DNA from: Tretioscincus oriximinensis | Taxonomy: Eukaryota > Chordata > Lepidosauria > Squamata > Gymnophthalmidae | Reading direction: 5' to 3' | DNA length: 64,000 bases | Assembly: GCA_022410635.1 (NCBI GenBank) | Contig: JAJVDF010000301.1 | Location: forward strand, 753,848-817,847 | In this document: positions 49,715 to 62,181 of the stretch, piece after piece | How positions within the stretch are numbered: position 1 is the first letter of the stretch | Layout of the letters: each line of letters begins with the position of its first letter | Notes under the pieces: generated by a model | What the model was told of the DNA's origin: nothing | Seen by the model: the letters and a program-made list of their open reading frames with translations, nothing else | The model's database searches: none | Made by a program: the position numbers and the translations under genes

Positions 49715-49732
49715 CCCCCCCCCCCCCCCCCC
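49715..49732. repeat. (C)18 homopolymer
   Basis: An uninterrupted run of eighteen C. Its true length is uncertain in draft assembly. Confidence 0.9.
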
Positions 49733-51962
49733 ATCATGCTTTCTCTGCATTGTGTAAATTATGCATTAAGTAAAAATGATACTCTTGTGGACCTCTTTAA
49801 AAAGTTTTTACTATACTAATCTTTTGGCATATAAATCTAAAATATTTTACTTTTCGATGAATTTGTCTTTAGTACTGTAATGTTTTTATATGATAGATCT
49901 TTCTGCATTTATGCATGCAGATCTGGATCTTTGCCCACAGATCAGGAGAAAATTAAGAGAACCAGAAAATCCCCACTGATAAGAGCATCCAAAACGATCT
50001 CATCTTGATTCAAAACAGAGACTAGAATCTCAGAAGCTCTCACAGAACTTTTAGTTGATTTCATATGTCTCCTAGNCCCCAGTCCCGAGGGAAAGATGGT
50101 TTCAAGCTCTAGGGGAAAATAAATGGTTACAAATTGCAAGAGCGATGGAAATAATGAAATAAAGGAATTATAGGCGAAGGTTAGAAATAAACAATACTAA
50201 AATGGAAAACACATTTGAGGAGGAAAAACTAAAAATGCTGAAGGGTCAAGTATAAAAGACTCTTAATCAAATAAAGCATGATAATATCAGTGGTGGCTGG
50301 TGCCGTTTGTGCCTGGGAGGCCGTAGGTTTCTCCAGGCTCACCAAAGTTATGTTAACCTGTTCCCTTAATTGTTTTGAGCAGTATATCATTGTATATATG
50401 TGAATAAAAATATTATGAAAAAAATATGTCTCCTAGGCAAGATGAAGATAATATGTTCTCATCACAGGCACTGGGGAGCACTGATAATTAATTTGTGCCA
50501 CAATATGAGAGAAATATGGAAGCAAATATTCCTTTGTTGTATCAGCATAGGTATGGACAGATACTGCCTGGATGCTATTTTCTCCCCTCATCCTTAGATG
50601 CCATAGGTGAGTTACAAGCACTTTAGCAAGTATTTCTGCTGTGGAAAATGGACACTGGAGGCACTAGACAATGAATACGATTTATCTCTGTATCCATATT
50701 TATATCTATATACCTATGTATTCAAATGATACTGTTCTGACATAAAACTTTTCACACAAAAAAACTATTTTACCAGCTTTAAGCCTGTTCTTCTGGACTG
50801 AAGATGGATTAAAAAATATGTGTCAGAACATTTAAGCTCCCTTTTGCACTGGGTCTTATTCTGGCTAGCAAATATGTTGATAGAGGGATAAATAAACTCA
50901 GGGTCATATTTAACTGAAAAGGAGAAAATTGGTGGTTTGGGTTATACAACTCAGGAAATTTAGGGTGACTTTAAAGGGTTGAGAGACAAAGTATAGAGGG
51001 AAAATATTTTTATATACATATTTCGTGGTTGCACTATGATTCAATATAAATGCCTTTCTCTGCTTGGNTCTTCTTCTATGTCAGTTCAGGCTATAACCCT
51101 GCAGTTTGAGTTTATCTTGGCCATAAAATGCAACAGTAATTTATACGCTCCCTCACTCAGTATTCCTCAGAGGCATAGGCAGCTGTCTAGGCAGCAGTTT
51201 AAAGAAAGAACTGTAATGAGCACTTGAATGTGCAGTGGAAGCCAACCATCATACAAGATCATCTGTTTCAGCTATCTTTGCTAGCAGTCATTACATTCAA
51301 ATCGCATGACTGCAGCTTGAAACATCAGCATAAATGCTTTCCTTATGCATTTGCCCGATACATACACCTGCCTATCTAAAGACTAAGACATTTGTGTGTT
51401 GGGGGAGGGGAGAAGGAGTTTTGCATAGGTGTTCAAATACACCTTTTCTTTTTAAATGGCTTCATTACAGCATTCATATTTAACTATTTAATAAAATTTA
51501 ATAAAATTTAACATATTTATTTGCTTTATTCTTTGTTTAACAGTTCAATGCTGCTTCTTTATTTAAAACCCTCAAGCAGTATACAATATAACTTTAAAAC
51601 ATGAATAAAACCTATTAAGGCATAAGCCACCTGGAACATCTGGATAATCAGATAAGTTTTCAATAGCCTCCTACAAGAACAATAAAAACATATTCCAGGG
51701 AAGAGAGACTATTCCAGAATTTGGCAGTAAAAGCTGGCAAAAGTATATAAGCAAACCTAAATACTGCCCTCTTTCTGCACTGGTTTTTATTCCAAATTAC
51801 CGCTCCAAATAATAGCTGGCCATCTGCTGATCACAGCAGATTCTGCTCAGTGCCTGTCACAGTCTGCTCTAGCATGTAGTAAGTAAATGCCTATACAAAA
51901 AGTAACCACAGTTCTGCATGTAAAAGAAAAAGTGAGCCACATTTAAAAAAAGAAAAAAATGC
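49733..51962. other. Unique AT-rich sequence, nothing recognised
   Basis: No supported gene. A CAGTGGTGGCTGGTGCCG start-like motif near 50290 suggests a transposon end, but no partner was found. Confidence 0.45.
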
Positions 51963-52176
51963 TTAAAAACCTAGGGTGACCAGATGACCTTCTTTTTTTT
52001 NNGGGGGGGGNNCNNGNTTTNNNNNNNCNTNCNGNTTTTNCNNNNGGGGGNGGGACATTTCAAAANNTTTTAAAGAATGTGATTTTTTTTTCTCAGCAAA
52101 ACCCATGAGGCACTCTAAAACTAGNTTTCTACATACACATCCCAAAAGGGGTAATCTGGTCAGCCTATTAAAAACC
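51963..52176. mobile_element. TIR DNA element with 9-bp target duplication and unreadable core
   Basis: TAGGGTGACCAGAT (51972-51985) and, reversed, TAGGCTGACCAGAT (52154-52167) form 14-bp terminal inverted repeats with one mismatch. TTAAAAACC directly flanks both ends (51963-51971 and 52168-52176). The element is 196 bp. Between about 52001 and 52067 the sequence is a mosaic of N, G and T runs, so an unstable homopolymer core was not resolved. The terminal motif is one I associate with short hAT-like non-autonomous elements of reptiles; hAT target duplications are normally 8 bp, so the class is uncertain. No transposase is encoded. Confidence 0.7.
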
Positions 52177-52405
52177 TCCTATCTACCTTGCCTTCATCTT
52201 CCATCCACACAATAGTTGTTGCCCCAACTGGTCTGCCAGATGTAGCAGCTGCTTCCAGGATGAATTGGTTGCAAGACCATCTATCACTTATTACCCAATT
52301 TGATTCTAATAGTGGGCCACTCTGAGTATAGTACATTCCTGTCTGGAAAAGGTACACAGAATCAGAGGTATGTAGATGTGATAAGAATTAATTTATTTTT
52401 AATGT

Positions 52406-52610
52406 TTGTCCCTTGTGCCTCAGTTTCTCTTGGTAGGTGTTGAGCATGGAAAGGAGGGAGGAAGATGGGTGAAGGAGAGGTTAAGAGCCCATATTTTGCA
52501 GGTCTGGTTGGAGGTGGAGGTATGTCCTGGGTGGGGACAGGGATTTGGCTTAGGATGGGGAGGGAGAGGTTCCCAGATTTGGGGGTGCCACATGTGGTAA
52601 CCCTACATTA
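52406..52610. repeat. G-rich block ending in a related terminal motif
   Basis: A G/A-rich stretch ends with CATGTGGTAACCCTACA, which reversed is TGTAGGGTTACCACATG and resembles the left end of the TIR element at 51972. It may be a second, overlapping member of the same family or a larger element that the 196-bp one entered. Neither is proven. Confidence 0.3.
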
Positions 52611-54540
52611 AATCAGATTGAATTTGGATTACTTAAGAGATATGTGACCAGGGCCTTAGGTGATGGAACATACACAAAAATCTGTTCTGGATCAAGACCA
52701 TTCCTCTTGTATCTATATCAAAGATTGTTCAAATCTCAGCATGGTGATTATAGACACATATGCTTAGGTACCTAGAGACCTTCAAACTCATCTGACAACT
52801 GAACGTTAACATAGCCATGAACAATTAAATGTGTATTTTTGCCTTTGTGTAAAGTCTAGTTCAGAAAATATTAAAGATGTACAAGGGAAGATAATTCTTT
52901 CTTATGTAATTCTATTTTATAAAGCTTAATTTGAAGAATGGGAGATTATTATTAATTCAGAACACATATAAACTCTAGTTTATAATGGTTTGTGACTTTC
53001 CCTAATATGAATGTCTATCTTGGTTCCAAAGCTGTTTATTTTAATAAAGCTTTGTTAAAGCAGTTAAGTAAATCTTCCCTAAAGGTGCACCTTTCACAGC
53101 CATACAATAAAAAGATAAACACTAGTCATGCATGATCTTTCCTTTCATGCCATTCATGAACAGATTTGTTTAATGGAAAAAAAGAGTCTATAGAGGTCAG
53201 AAACATGGTTGGGAAGTAATAAAATGAACTCCAAGCTGTAGGGAAAATGTGCTAGCAAAAATGCCTTGGGAAATGTAATTTAAAACAAAAATCAATTCAA
53301 TAAAAATGAAACATTTGCACTCTAATAACACTAAAATATACTTAAGTCCCTGGTCCCTCTGTAAAAACCACCTGCAAACAAGAAATTTCTGTTACTAAGG
53401 AAGTTGTTTTTATAACCATATATATACATTGTACACAGACAAACTGTAATATAGTAAAATCAACAGTAGTAAAATATCAAGGGAACTGAAACTGCATCCA
53501 GACAAGCCTTATTTATTGTACTAGTCTTGGATATTATATAATAAAAAAGTTCAGACTGTGCTTTATTTCTTAATATCCAAGTATAGTGGAATAAGTAAAT
53601 CATGCAGATCCAGACTCAATTGAAACAGCCAGAACTGGGCACAGAAAAGCAAAGGGTAATTAAAAGAAGAAAATACTTAATAGTTGGCATAATTAACAAT
53701 ATAATCAAAACAAATTTAGGTACATAATAGTCTTGTTTATATAATAATTTATAAATCCTAAAATTTTATCTCATAATATTTTANATCTCTGTTCATTTTT
53801 AATCTAAGTGCAATCACTACATAATTCTATCTGTGCAACAAGAAACAGTACTGAAATTGAGCATTCTTTATAACTTTAAAATTGCACTACATTAATCAAA
53901 AGCAGAATTTCAGCTCATCCCAGAATGCTTTTCTATTAATGAATTTGGNGTCTAATGTTTTTTCTGCACTTACCTTGCCATACTCCTATCAGTGTGCCCA
54001 TACTTAGTAATGTCCTCTAGTCATGACAAGACATGAAATGCAACAGCTGAGCCCTCAAGTTTGCNTAAGCTTTAGAGGTTGCCTCTGATTTCTAGGAACT
54101 GAAAATATCTAGTCTCAGAGCTTATGAGAAACTCAATTCAGCAGCACAGTTTATTGAGATAAACTGGACAATCAAACATGATTTGCCTAGGTTCCCAACA
54201 GCTGAATTCTCATAGTGAGAGGCACTTGATGGAAACTTCAGCTTAAAATAATAACATCAAACAGTTCAAAATAAACTTGGGTAAAAGTTATGACTAGTCT
54301 ATGTGGCAAATTAAAAATAAGACATTTCTGGTTTTATGGTGAACCAACTATTTCAAGGATTTGGCACTTCATGCCTGTAAATAACATTTCAGTAAATCTG
54401 CTTAAGATATATGATTTAAAGAACATTAAAAGTTAAGGTAAGCACAGTAATTTAGGTTGTGTCCAGGCAACATCAATGATCTACTTGAAAGTTTATTTCT
54501 GTTGCATTTGTCTCAACATGTTGTTATATAAACTGGCATA
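52611..54540. other. Unique AT-rich sequence, nothing recognised
   Basis: No supported gene or family. Confidence 0.5.
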
Positions 54541-54970
54541 TTGCAGGGTTTAAATCTGACTACTGGAATATTAGTTTTTCAAAGAAACCCACTGCCAAAT
54601 CGACATAAATGGTTATTGCAAGAAGACTTTGTTATGTGGATAATTTTGATGAGAAATTACAAGGATGAGAGTCAAAGGAATCTGATACCTGTATTGACAA
54701 CAAATTGTCCACTAGCATTTGGGAAGAGGGAATATTACACTTCCTGTCAACAAACAGGATAGTCCTCAGACAGTAATAAATATGTTATTCAATAACCATC
54801 TGGTGAGGGAGGGATAGGAGGGTGGGAGGGTGGTATAGGTCATTATTTGTATTACACTGTTATATTATTGTAAATGACTTTGTAAAGAGATGTTGTTGAA
54901 ATTTTATGTGTATGATTTAATATATTCTGATATTTAACTCTGTTTATGTTCTTAATAAAAAAAAATGTGC
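54541..54970 (+). mobile_element. L1-type LINE 3' end with G-rich run
   Basis: A 73-codon frame (54541-54762) is followed by GGTGAGGGAGGGATAGGAGG and GTGGGAGGGTGG (about 54802-54833), a T/A-rich stretch with GTAAATGACTTTG, and a terminus TTCTTAATAAAAAAAAATG. A short coding end, a G-rich tract, then AATAAA and A-run is the usual layout of vertebrate L1 3' UTRs. The coding part has no motif I can name, so the class rests on layout. Confidence 0.45.
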
Positions 54971-56925
54971 AAAAAACCCCCAAACCGCAGGAAACAAAAT
55001 GGCTGACAGGAGAATGTGTCACAGAAAATCACACTTGTCAAAAGATGACAGAATAACAAATTTCTAAATAAATTGTAAAGTCATGAATGGGGGGCATTAA
55101 ACTAGAAATCTGATTAACTGGATTGTTGGGAAATTGTTACTTTTAGAACTTTTGAAATTTCCTTAGGGAACTGCATAAGCAACACTGTTGATGTTATACT
55201 TATGCCTGATTCATGCTTGAACTTATTCTGTTCCAGAAAATGATCTAACAGACATGCTATTCACATGCCATTACAAGCTAGCACATCTCCTGAATCAAGA
55301 CATGGCTTCCTTCAAATCTTTGGCCAACAGTTGAACGGCAAATCAGTTTTAGTCAACAGTATCCATCTGCTGATTCTAGCTGAAAATCAGAAGGATTCTG
55401 TGAAATCTAAGGGGAAACTGTTTAAGGGAAAGTCAGTTTGTCAGTTGAGTTTGCAAACTGTAGAGATTTTCCAGTACAATTGTGGATTACAATGGGAGTA
55501 CCAATGTGTGAGCTTTTCTACAAATCAGAGGCAAAGGATGAGTGACATTGGACTTACAGCATTCTCTTGAAAATAAAATATTTTTTTTAAAAAAAAACAT
55601 AGTTGGGACATAGGCACTGATTGTGTCAAAGGCAATTTCTCAGCAAGATTGTTATAATTATGGTATTTCCTTACATCAGAAGATTTAGCATTTAAATTAC
55701 AATACACATATTCTTTGCATATACAATAATCTGTACAGATAAAATTGAGTGAATGAGTTAAAGTTCTTTAAAGAAGCAAAGTTTTGAAAATTATTGCTTA
55801 TTGTAGGATCTAACATCAGCTCAGTTGTCATGGTAACTTGTTCCTTTTCCTCAAGGTCAAAGGTGTTCTAACTTCTCTCGAAAATTTGGCTGCAAGGGGA
55901 GTTGAGATAAAAATCCTCACATTTTAATAGTAAGATAACAGTAGTTGGAAGATTCCATACAACATAGAATTCTTTGCAAGGAGTTTTTATTGGCGTGCTG
56001 GAACACTGCTTTTAACTCAGTGTGAAAAGTCTGAGATCATAAGAGCTGGCTAAGGAGGAAAAGAGCCTCCAAAGCACTCTAGATACTATTTGGTTAGAGG
56101 AAAAGGATCTAAAGGTTCTGCTGGATACTTATAATTACAGAATAGCAGGACCCACCCTTCCTGAAATGGAATAAGTCCCTGTACGGGAAGAGCCTACAGT
56201 GGCAAGGAAAAAATGTATTGAAGTGGTTTCCCTATTTTGGCCCTGATCCCAGAGCCTTATTCTGGGCCTGCCATTGTCTATACCAGCAAGTGGATAGCAA
56301 ACTCCTATTCCAAGATATAGATGAGAATTAAGCTCACTGTGGGCACTGGCAGCACACTTGGGTCTATCCCCACATGCAGTATACAGTGAATTGGACATGA
56401 TATTACATTCTGTCATCCTCACAGAGACATGTGTGTCCAGTGTTCAATTTGCTGAAAAGGTGCTTTGTTGCATAATAACTAGCCACCAATTTTATCCAAT
56501 TCAGCAGCCAACATTTTGTAAAGTCNGAAAGAAAGCTCTGTGGAACCTTTACCAATGCAAATTGTAAAAGGTCATTGGCTCTTAGCTTGCAGAGAATGCT
56601 TGGGAACTGGATGCTGGCTTACAGAGAAAGCTGTGGATTGTTGTCAGGCAAACATAGCAATGCCTTCTGGAACTCATCATGCGACACAATTGCTATGTAA
56701 AGAGTCACAGCAGCTTGAAAAGACAAGGTAAAATGGGGTGAGTACCCAAGCTCATGTTTCTTTTTTTAAAGTGAGACAAACCTTGTCATGGTGATGTTCC
56801 CTTTGTCTCTGTATGGAGCAATAACATTTCAAACAACCTGTCCTATTAGCTTTGTTAGGAATAATTTGAAAGATAGCATGGTTCTCCTCTTATTAAAATG
56901 CTTTGCACTTTACTGCACGCAGACT
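54971..56925. other. Unique sequence, nothing recognised
   Basis: No supported gene. A single X-box-like site lies at 55824-55837. Confidence 0.45.
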
Positions 56926-57845
56926 GAGGGTGGGTTCACACAGCTATTTTATTCCTCAGTTGGTGCGAGATGGGGGAGGTTCTGGCACATGTGTTAAGCT
57001 TGTTTCAGCAGTTGTCCTGCAATAAACGCCATTTATCCCAGAATAAACTATTGCTGGGTTATTCAGGCATCATTGCTGAGAACCTCCAACATCTCATAGC
57101 CAACCTCTGTTATTTCATAACCAACCCCCTTCCTCTCCATTGTTAACACATTAGTGTGAGAGATAGGATGGGAGAGATGACAGAGAAGCACTGCCTCCTT
57201 GCTTTGGTGGGGAAATTTGCCCACCTTTTACTAAGCCCAGCCAGCATTCCACCTGGTTTCAGGGGCTGCTGCCTGGAGATCAGCTTGGCAAAGCAACGAG
57301 CAGAACGTCATTGCTGTCAAATGATTTGGCTGAGCTGAGGAGGAGGATGTAGGGAGATTGACAGGACAACTCAATGCTGCTCATCGCTTCGTCGAGCCGA
57401 ACTCTTGGCAGCAGTCCCAAAAGCAGGCGGAGGACAGTCTCGGCTTAGGAAAAGGCTTCTCGTGACTCTGCCGCATTGCTTTGCCTGTGCCCTCCTTCCA
57501 GCCAGCCCTCCACCTGCTTTCGTGGGTTGCTGCCTGAAGATCAGCTTGGCGAAGTGACAAGCAGCATTGTGATGTCCTGTCAACCTCCCCACCTCCTCCT
57601 TATCGCATTAGCTGAACCATTTGACAGCAACGATGTCCTACTCATCGCTTCGTAGAGCTGATCTCCAGGCAGCAGCTCCCGAAAGCAGGTGGAGCACTGG
57701 CTGGAAGGAGGGCACAGCCAAAGCAATGCATCAGAGCCGGCTGCGTATCACGACAATTCAAGTATACATGTGCACAGACACGCCATTGTATATTCTGGAA
57801 TATAGCTTTATTCCGGTTTTTAGCTTGTCATGTGAATGCAGCCTC
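56926..57845. mobile_element. 920-bp foldback element with four alternating inverted units
   Basis: The ends are imperfect inverted repeats: left GAGGGTGGGTTCACACAGC, right (reversed) GAGGCTGCATTCACATGAC. Inside are four related segments of about 75-85 bases in alternating orientation: plus 57249-57333, minus 57359-57434, plus 57507-57583, minus 57620-57695. Each carries a version of CACCTGCTTTCG, CTGCTGCCTGGAGATCAGC and AAGCGATGAGCAG. Unit 1 pairs with unit 4 and unit 2 with unit 3, so the interior is one long imperfect palindrome. It is GC- and CpG-richer than its flanks. No transposase frame is present and no target duplication was found. A non-autonomous foldback-type DNA transposon is the best reading. 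Confidence 0.6.
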
Positions 57846-59101
57846 GGGTTCCTGTCTGGACNAAGAAAAATCCTAGTTAATTTTCGGAGAGTGTAAATTT
57901 TTAAAAATATTCTGGAGAGGCAATAAATAGACAACGAAGTGTTAGCAATCAATAGTGATTGCTGAGAGACAAACTATAACTGCAAAAACGGTTCAGAAGA
58001 GTTATCAGTTAAACTCCCTTTTTTGCTGAGGGAGAGAAAGAGGTTTTCGGTCAGAGCGGAACAAAATCTCTTCTTCTGTCTACACTCCCTGTTCAGAGAA
58101 AAGATTCCTATGTTGAAGATTCTCCATTTCAAAATGTTCCCTGATGCACTTCAAATAAAATTGTAAGATTTTGATTTGTTTAGTAGTCTGGGTTCTTCTA
58201 GATGGGAGATAAACCACTCAAATTCCTTAGCACTGTGTTGGGAATGATAGACATACCTGTGACATATCCAATGTTTATTATTCTTATTTTTTAAAAAAAA
58301 ACTGCCGAGATCCCCAAAATAGCTTGTATCTGATAAACAACATTCAAGGCTGGGCTGCTGTATAAACCTTGCATTACCACTTGCCATCTGGGCATAACAT
58401 CTTTCTTTTATTTCACATTAGCAATTAAAATCACAAAACTAAAAAGAAAACTCAAGAAAAAAGATTGGATAACTATAAATATCTAGATGTATAAAAGGAT
58501 GGAGTGGTAAAGGCGTGATCTTTCCTTGTTGACTACAGGTTCCATTCCATGGGGCTTATTTCTGCCAACTCCAAATGGCTCTGTCCAACCAGCAAAAGAG
58601 CTGTACATTTCCATTAGCTAAGGAGGCAATCGTAGGTATGCTTTGCTTACAGAGTTTTTACTGCCATGTGCACAGGATATTGCAAAGGATGGATTCCAGA
58701 CCTCAAGATTACTTTTATCATGATGCACATAAACCCAAGAGAGCTTGATTGTTCATTTTGGTAGCTGTTGTCAATCATTAAGAAAAGACTATAGTGCAAT
58801 ACGCTCTATCAATAGGAGCAAACATACTGCAAAAGCACAGTAAATCCAGCCGGAGCTTTGTCTGAACCTTCAATCATTAAGGTATTGGACAGATATAAGT
58901 TTTAATACAGCTGCAGTTCATCTTCAGAATGGAAGAACACATTGTGGATAGTGATTTTCTTTCCATATTATCTAATCCTAAAGTGGGTTTTCTGAATAGA
59001 GAATTCATATGATGAATTCACCCCCGTTTTAGTAGTCCAAATGGAGAGGGGAGGAGCGGAAATCCAGCTGAGCACTTGTTGAGTTAGTGCAAGCAGCAAG
59101 G
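57846..59101. other. Unique AT-rich sequence, nothing recognised
   Basis: No supported exon or repeat family. Confidence 0.45.
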
Positions 59102-59152
59102 TTTTTTTGTTGTTTTTTTTTTGGGGGGGGGGGTTTAAAAAAAACTTTTGCA
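59102..59152. repeat. T-run, G11 run and A-run low-complexity cluster
   Basis: T-runs broken by G, then eleven G (59123-59133), then TTT and A8. Exact lengths are likely assembly-dependent. Confidence 0.85.
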
Positions 59153-59873
59153 CAGCTTTTCATTTGCATAAACCCAGGTTCATGATCCTTGAGAAGACAT
59201 CACAGCGGTGAAGTAGATTGCTTCAGATCTCCTGCCATTTCTGCTGCTGGCATTTGANAATTTGAATTTCCAGCCCTGGAACATTGGCTGAAAAATCAAA
59301 CTACTGACAAAAGTCGTCAGGAAATCTGCAGCAATCTCTCTCACCCCCATGGTCCGTGATCCTTGGAGCTGCTTCTGGGTTCATTAGGGCAGGGCAAAGT
59401 AGGAGATAAAATGGCCACTCTTCTCAGGACCTCCTGCCAATGGCCAATTGCCAGTGAAGTTTACATCCCTGCCACCATCCAGTGATCCACCCCAATGTGC
59501 ATCAGAATGGCCTGATGGATGCACTTTCATTATGGGAAAACTGTAATCTGTGCAGACATTAAGCANCTTTCATTACTATGCAGTTACTATGGTTGTCTGA
59601 GGGAATTCCGCTCAGACCGCATATTAATGTCAGATCAACACATCACCAGCCTGTTTTCTATTTGAAGAAAATGAAAAACGAGTTGAGTCAGCATTGATTG
59701 ACATAGTTTTCACATCCCTAACCCTAATCTGGATGCAGCCAAAGTGGACATAAGCTCGATGAAAACTTAAATATGATTGAGCCTAAATTCCATTGGCTTT
59801 AAGGGTTGCCTCTGCACTTTTTATTTTGCAGTATTTCTTATCTAATTTAAACAGCAATTTTTGCGATCATAAG
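59153..59873. other. Unique sequence, nothing recognised
   Basis: No supported gene or family. Confidence 0.45.
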
Positions 59874-60033
59874 TACTCCTGAAATACCATTTGCAGGGAG
59901 TCATGAACAGGTGCATATTTTGCTTTCCTCTGTTCGGACTGTCCAGGTGCATCTGGTGGGCCTCTGTGTGACACAGAATGGTGGACTTCATGGGCTGTGG
60001 CCGGATCCAGTATGGCTCTTCTTATGTTCTTAA
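59874..60033 (+). mobile_element. CR1/L3-type LINE, 160-bp 3' fragment
   Basis: ACTCCTGAAATACCATTTGC, then GAACAGGTGCATATTTTGC and the end GGCTCTTCTTATGTTCTTA match the UTR of the 23.1-kb copy in order. It stops about 60 bases before the large minus-strand copy, giving a tail-to-tail pair. Confidence 0.85.
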
Positions 60034-60384
60034 AGCAAGAATTTTAAAAGTATAAACAATAGGGATGTACAAATTTGATTCAAATTTGTTCAGTTACATA
60101 AGAACATAAGAAGAGCCATACTNGATAAGGCCACAGCCCATCAAGTCCAGCATTCTGTGTCACACAGAGGCCCACCAGATGCATCTGAGCAGTCCGGACA
60201 GAANAAGCAAAATATGAACCTTTTCATGATGCCCTGCAAATGGTATCTCAGGAGTCCTGCCTGTTGCTCCATCCCGGAGGCAACATCCAGATATCCATCC
60301 TAGTGCCCATTTATACCCTTGGTATTCATAAACCTGTCTAGTCCTGTCTTGAAACTATCCAAGCTGTTAGCTACCACTACCTCT

Positions 60385-62172
60385 TCAGGAAGTAAATTCC
60401 ACAGGCCAATGACCCTCTGGGTGAAAAAATACTTTCCTTTGTCTGTTCTCACTTTTCTTCCCATCAGTTTCAAGGAGTGCCCTCTGGTCCTTGTGTTGTG
60501 TGATAGAGAAAACATTTTTTTCTCTGTTCATCCTGTCCATCCCATGCATGATTTTGTACGCTTCAATCAGATCACCTCTCAAATGTCGCCTTTCGAGGCT
60601 GAAGAGGCCCAGACATTGCAGCCTGACTTCATAAGGGAGGTGCCCCAGACCCTTGATCATTTTTGTCGCCCTTTTCTGCACCTTCTCCAGTTTCAAAATA
60701 TCCCTCTTGAGATGTGGTGACCAGAATTGAACACAGTATTCCAAATGTGGCCTCACCACAGATTTATAAAGAGGCAAAACAACATTTGCTGTCTTGTTTT
60801 CGATTCCTTTCCTAATTATCCTCAACATGGAATTTGCCTTTTTTGCTGCTGCTGCACACTTGGTTGACATTTTCATTGAATTGTCCACCAGCACCCCAAG
60901 ATCCTTTTCTTGCTTGGTCACCGAAAGCTTGGTTCCCATCAGGTGGTAGAAGTAGTTTGGGTTCTTTGCCCCAATGTGCATGACCTGGCACTTGCTTAAA
61001 TTGAAGTGCATTTGCCACTTAGATGCCCACTCACCCAATTTCAATAGATCACTCTGGAGTGCCTTACAATCATTTTCAGTTTTCACTACCCTGAACAGTT
61101 TAGTGTCGTCAGCAAACTTGGCTACTTCACTATTCCCCTCGGCATCCAGATCATTTATAAATATATTGAAAAGCAAAGGTCCCAGTACAGATCCCTGGGG
61201 TACCTCACTTCTTACCTCTTTCCACTCAGAGAACTGTCCATTTAATACTACCCTCTGTTTTCTATCTTTTAGCCAGTTTCCAATCCAGGACAAAGTCTGT
61301 CCTCTTATACCATGAGTATGGAGTTTTTTTAGAAGCCTTTGATGAGGGACTTTATCAAAAGTTTTCTGAAAATCTAGATAGACAATATCAACTGGATCCC
61401 CTTTATCTACATGTTTGTTAACACTCTCAAAGAATTCTAGCAAGTTGGTAAGGCATGATTTACCTTTGCTGAAGCCATGCTGAGTTTCATTCAGCAATGC
61501 CTGCTTCTCCATGTGTTTAGTAATTTTGTCCTTAATTATGGTTTCCAACACTTTACCTGGAATTGATGTTAAACTGACGGGTCTATAATTTCCGGGATCA
61601 CCCNGNGATCCTTTTTTNAAGATTGGTGTTACATTAGCTACCCTCCAATCTACTAGTACTATGCCTGATCTTAAGGAAAGATTAAATATTTTGGTTAGAA
61701 GTTCAGCAATTTCACATTTGAGTTCTCTAAGAATTCTTGGGTGAATGCCGTCTGGCCCTGGGGATTTATAAATGTTTAGCCTATTAAGGCTAGCAAGTAC
61801 CTCCTCTCTTGTTAACTCTATCCAGTTTAATTCCTCTGGTGTACTTTCTGAGAAAACTAAATCTGTTGCAGGTAAATTCCCTCTGTCTTCTTCANTGAAA
61901 ACTGAAGCAAAAAATTCATTTAACCTCTCTTCAATCTCCATGATTATGCCCTTTTGTCCACTGCTATCTAGTGGTCCGACTGCTTTCCAGGTAGGATTCT
62001 TATATTTGAAAAAGTCCTTATTATTTCTTTTAATATTCTTTGCAATGTGCTCCTCAAAGCTTTTATTCGCATCCCAGACTACCACCTTGCATTTNATTTG
62101 CCACAGTTTGTGCTCCCTTCTGTTCTCCTCACTAGGATAAGCCTTCAACTTTTTAAATGAGTTTCTCTTCAT
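60385..62172 (-). pseudogene. CR1 ORF2, reverse transcriptase part
   Basis: An open stretch of 595 codons in phase with the endonuclease frame. Motifs in order: SPGPDGIHPRILREL (about residue 137), NYRPVSLTSIPGKVLE (195), QHGFSKGKSCLTNLLEF (231), DIVYLDFQKTFDKVPH (262; the usual A after K is T), EVPQGSVLGPLLFNIF (323) and KFADDTKLF (352), the catalytic DD. The C-terminal region has PHLEYCVQFWSPHL (475). About residue 552 an indel in the seven-T run at 60515-60521 moves the true ending into another frame (60300-60515: FFTQRVIGLWNLLPEEVVV to KGINGH and stop). Four X positions are N calls. All RT catalytic residues are intact, yet the stop, the frameshift and the 5' truncation make this copy non-autonomous. 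Confidence 0.95.
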
Positions 62173-62181
62173 TCTAATTAC

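Noticed and set aside
50285..50345. CAGTGGTGGCTGGTGCC as a DNA transposon end
   Set aside because: No inverted partner or target duplication was found within a plausible distance.
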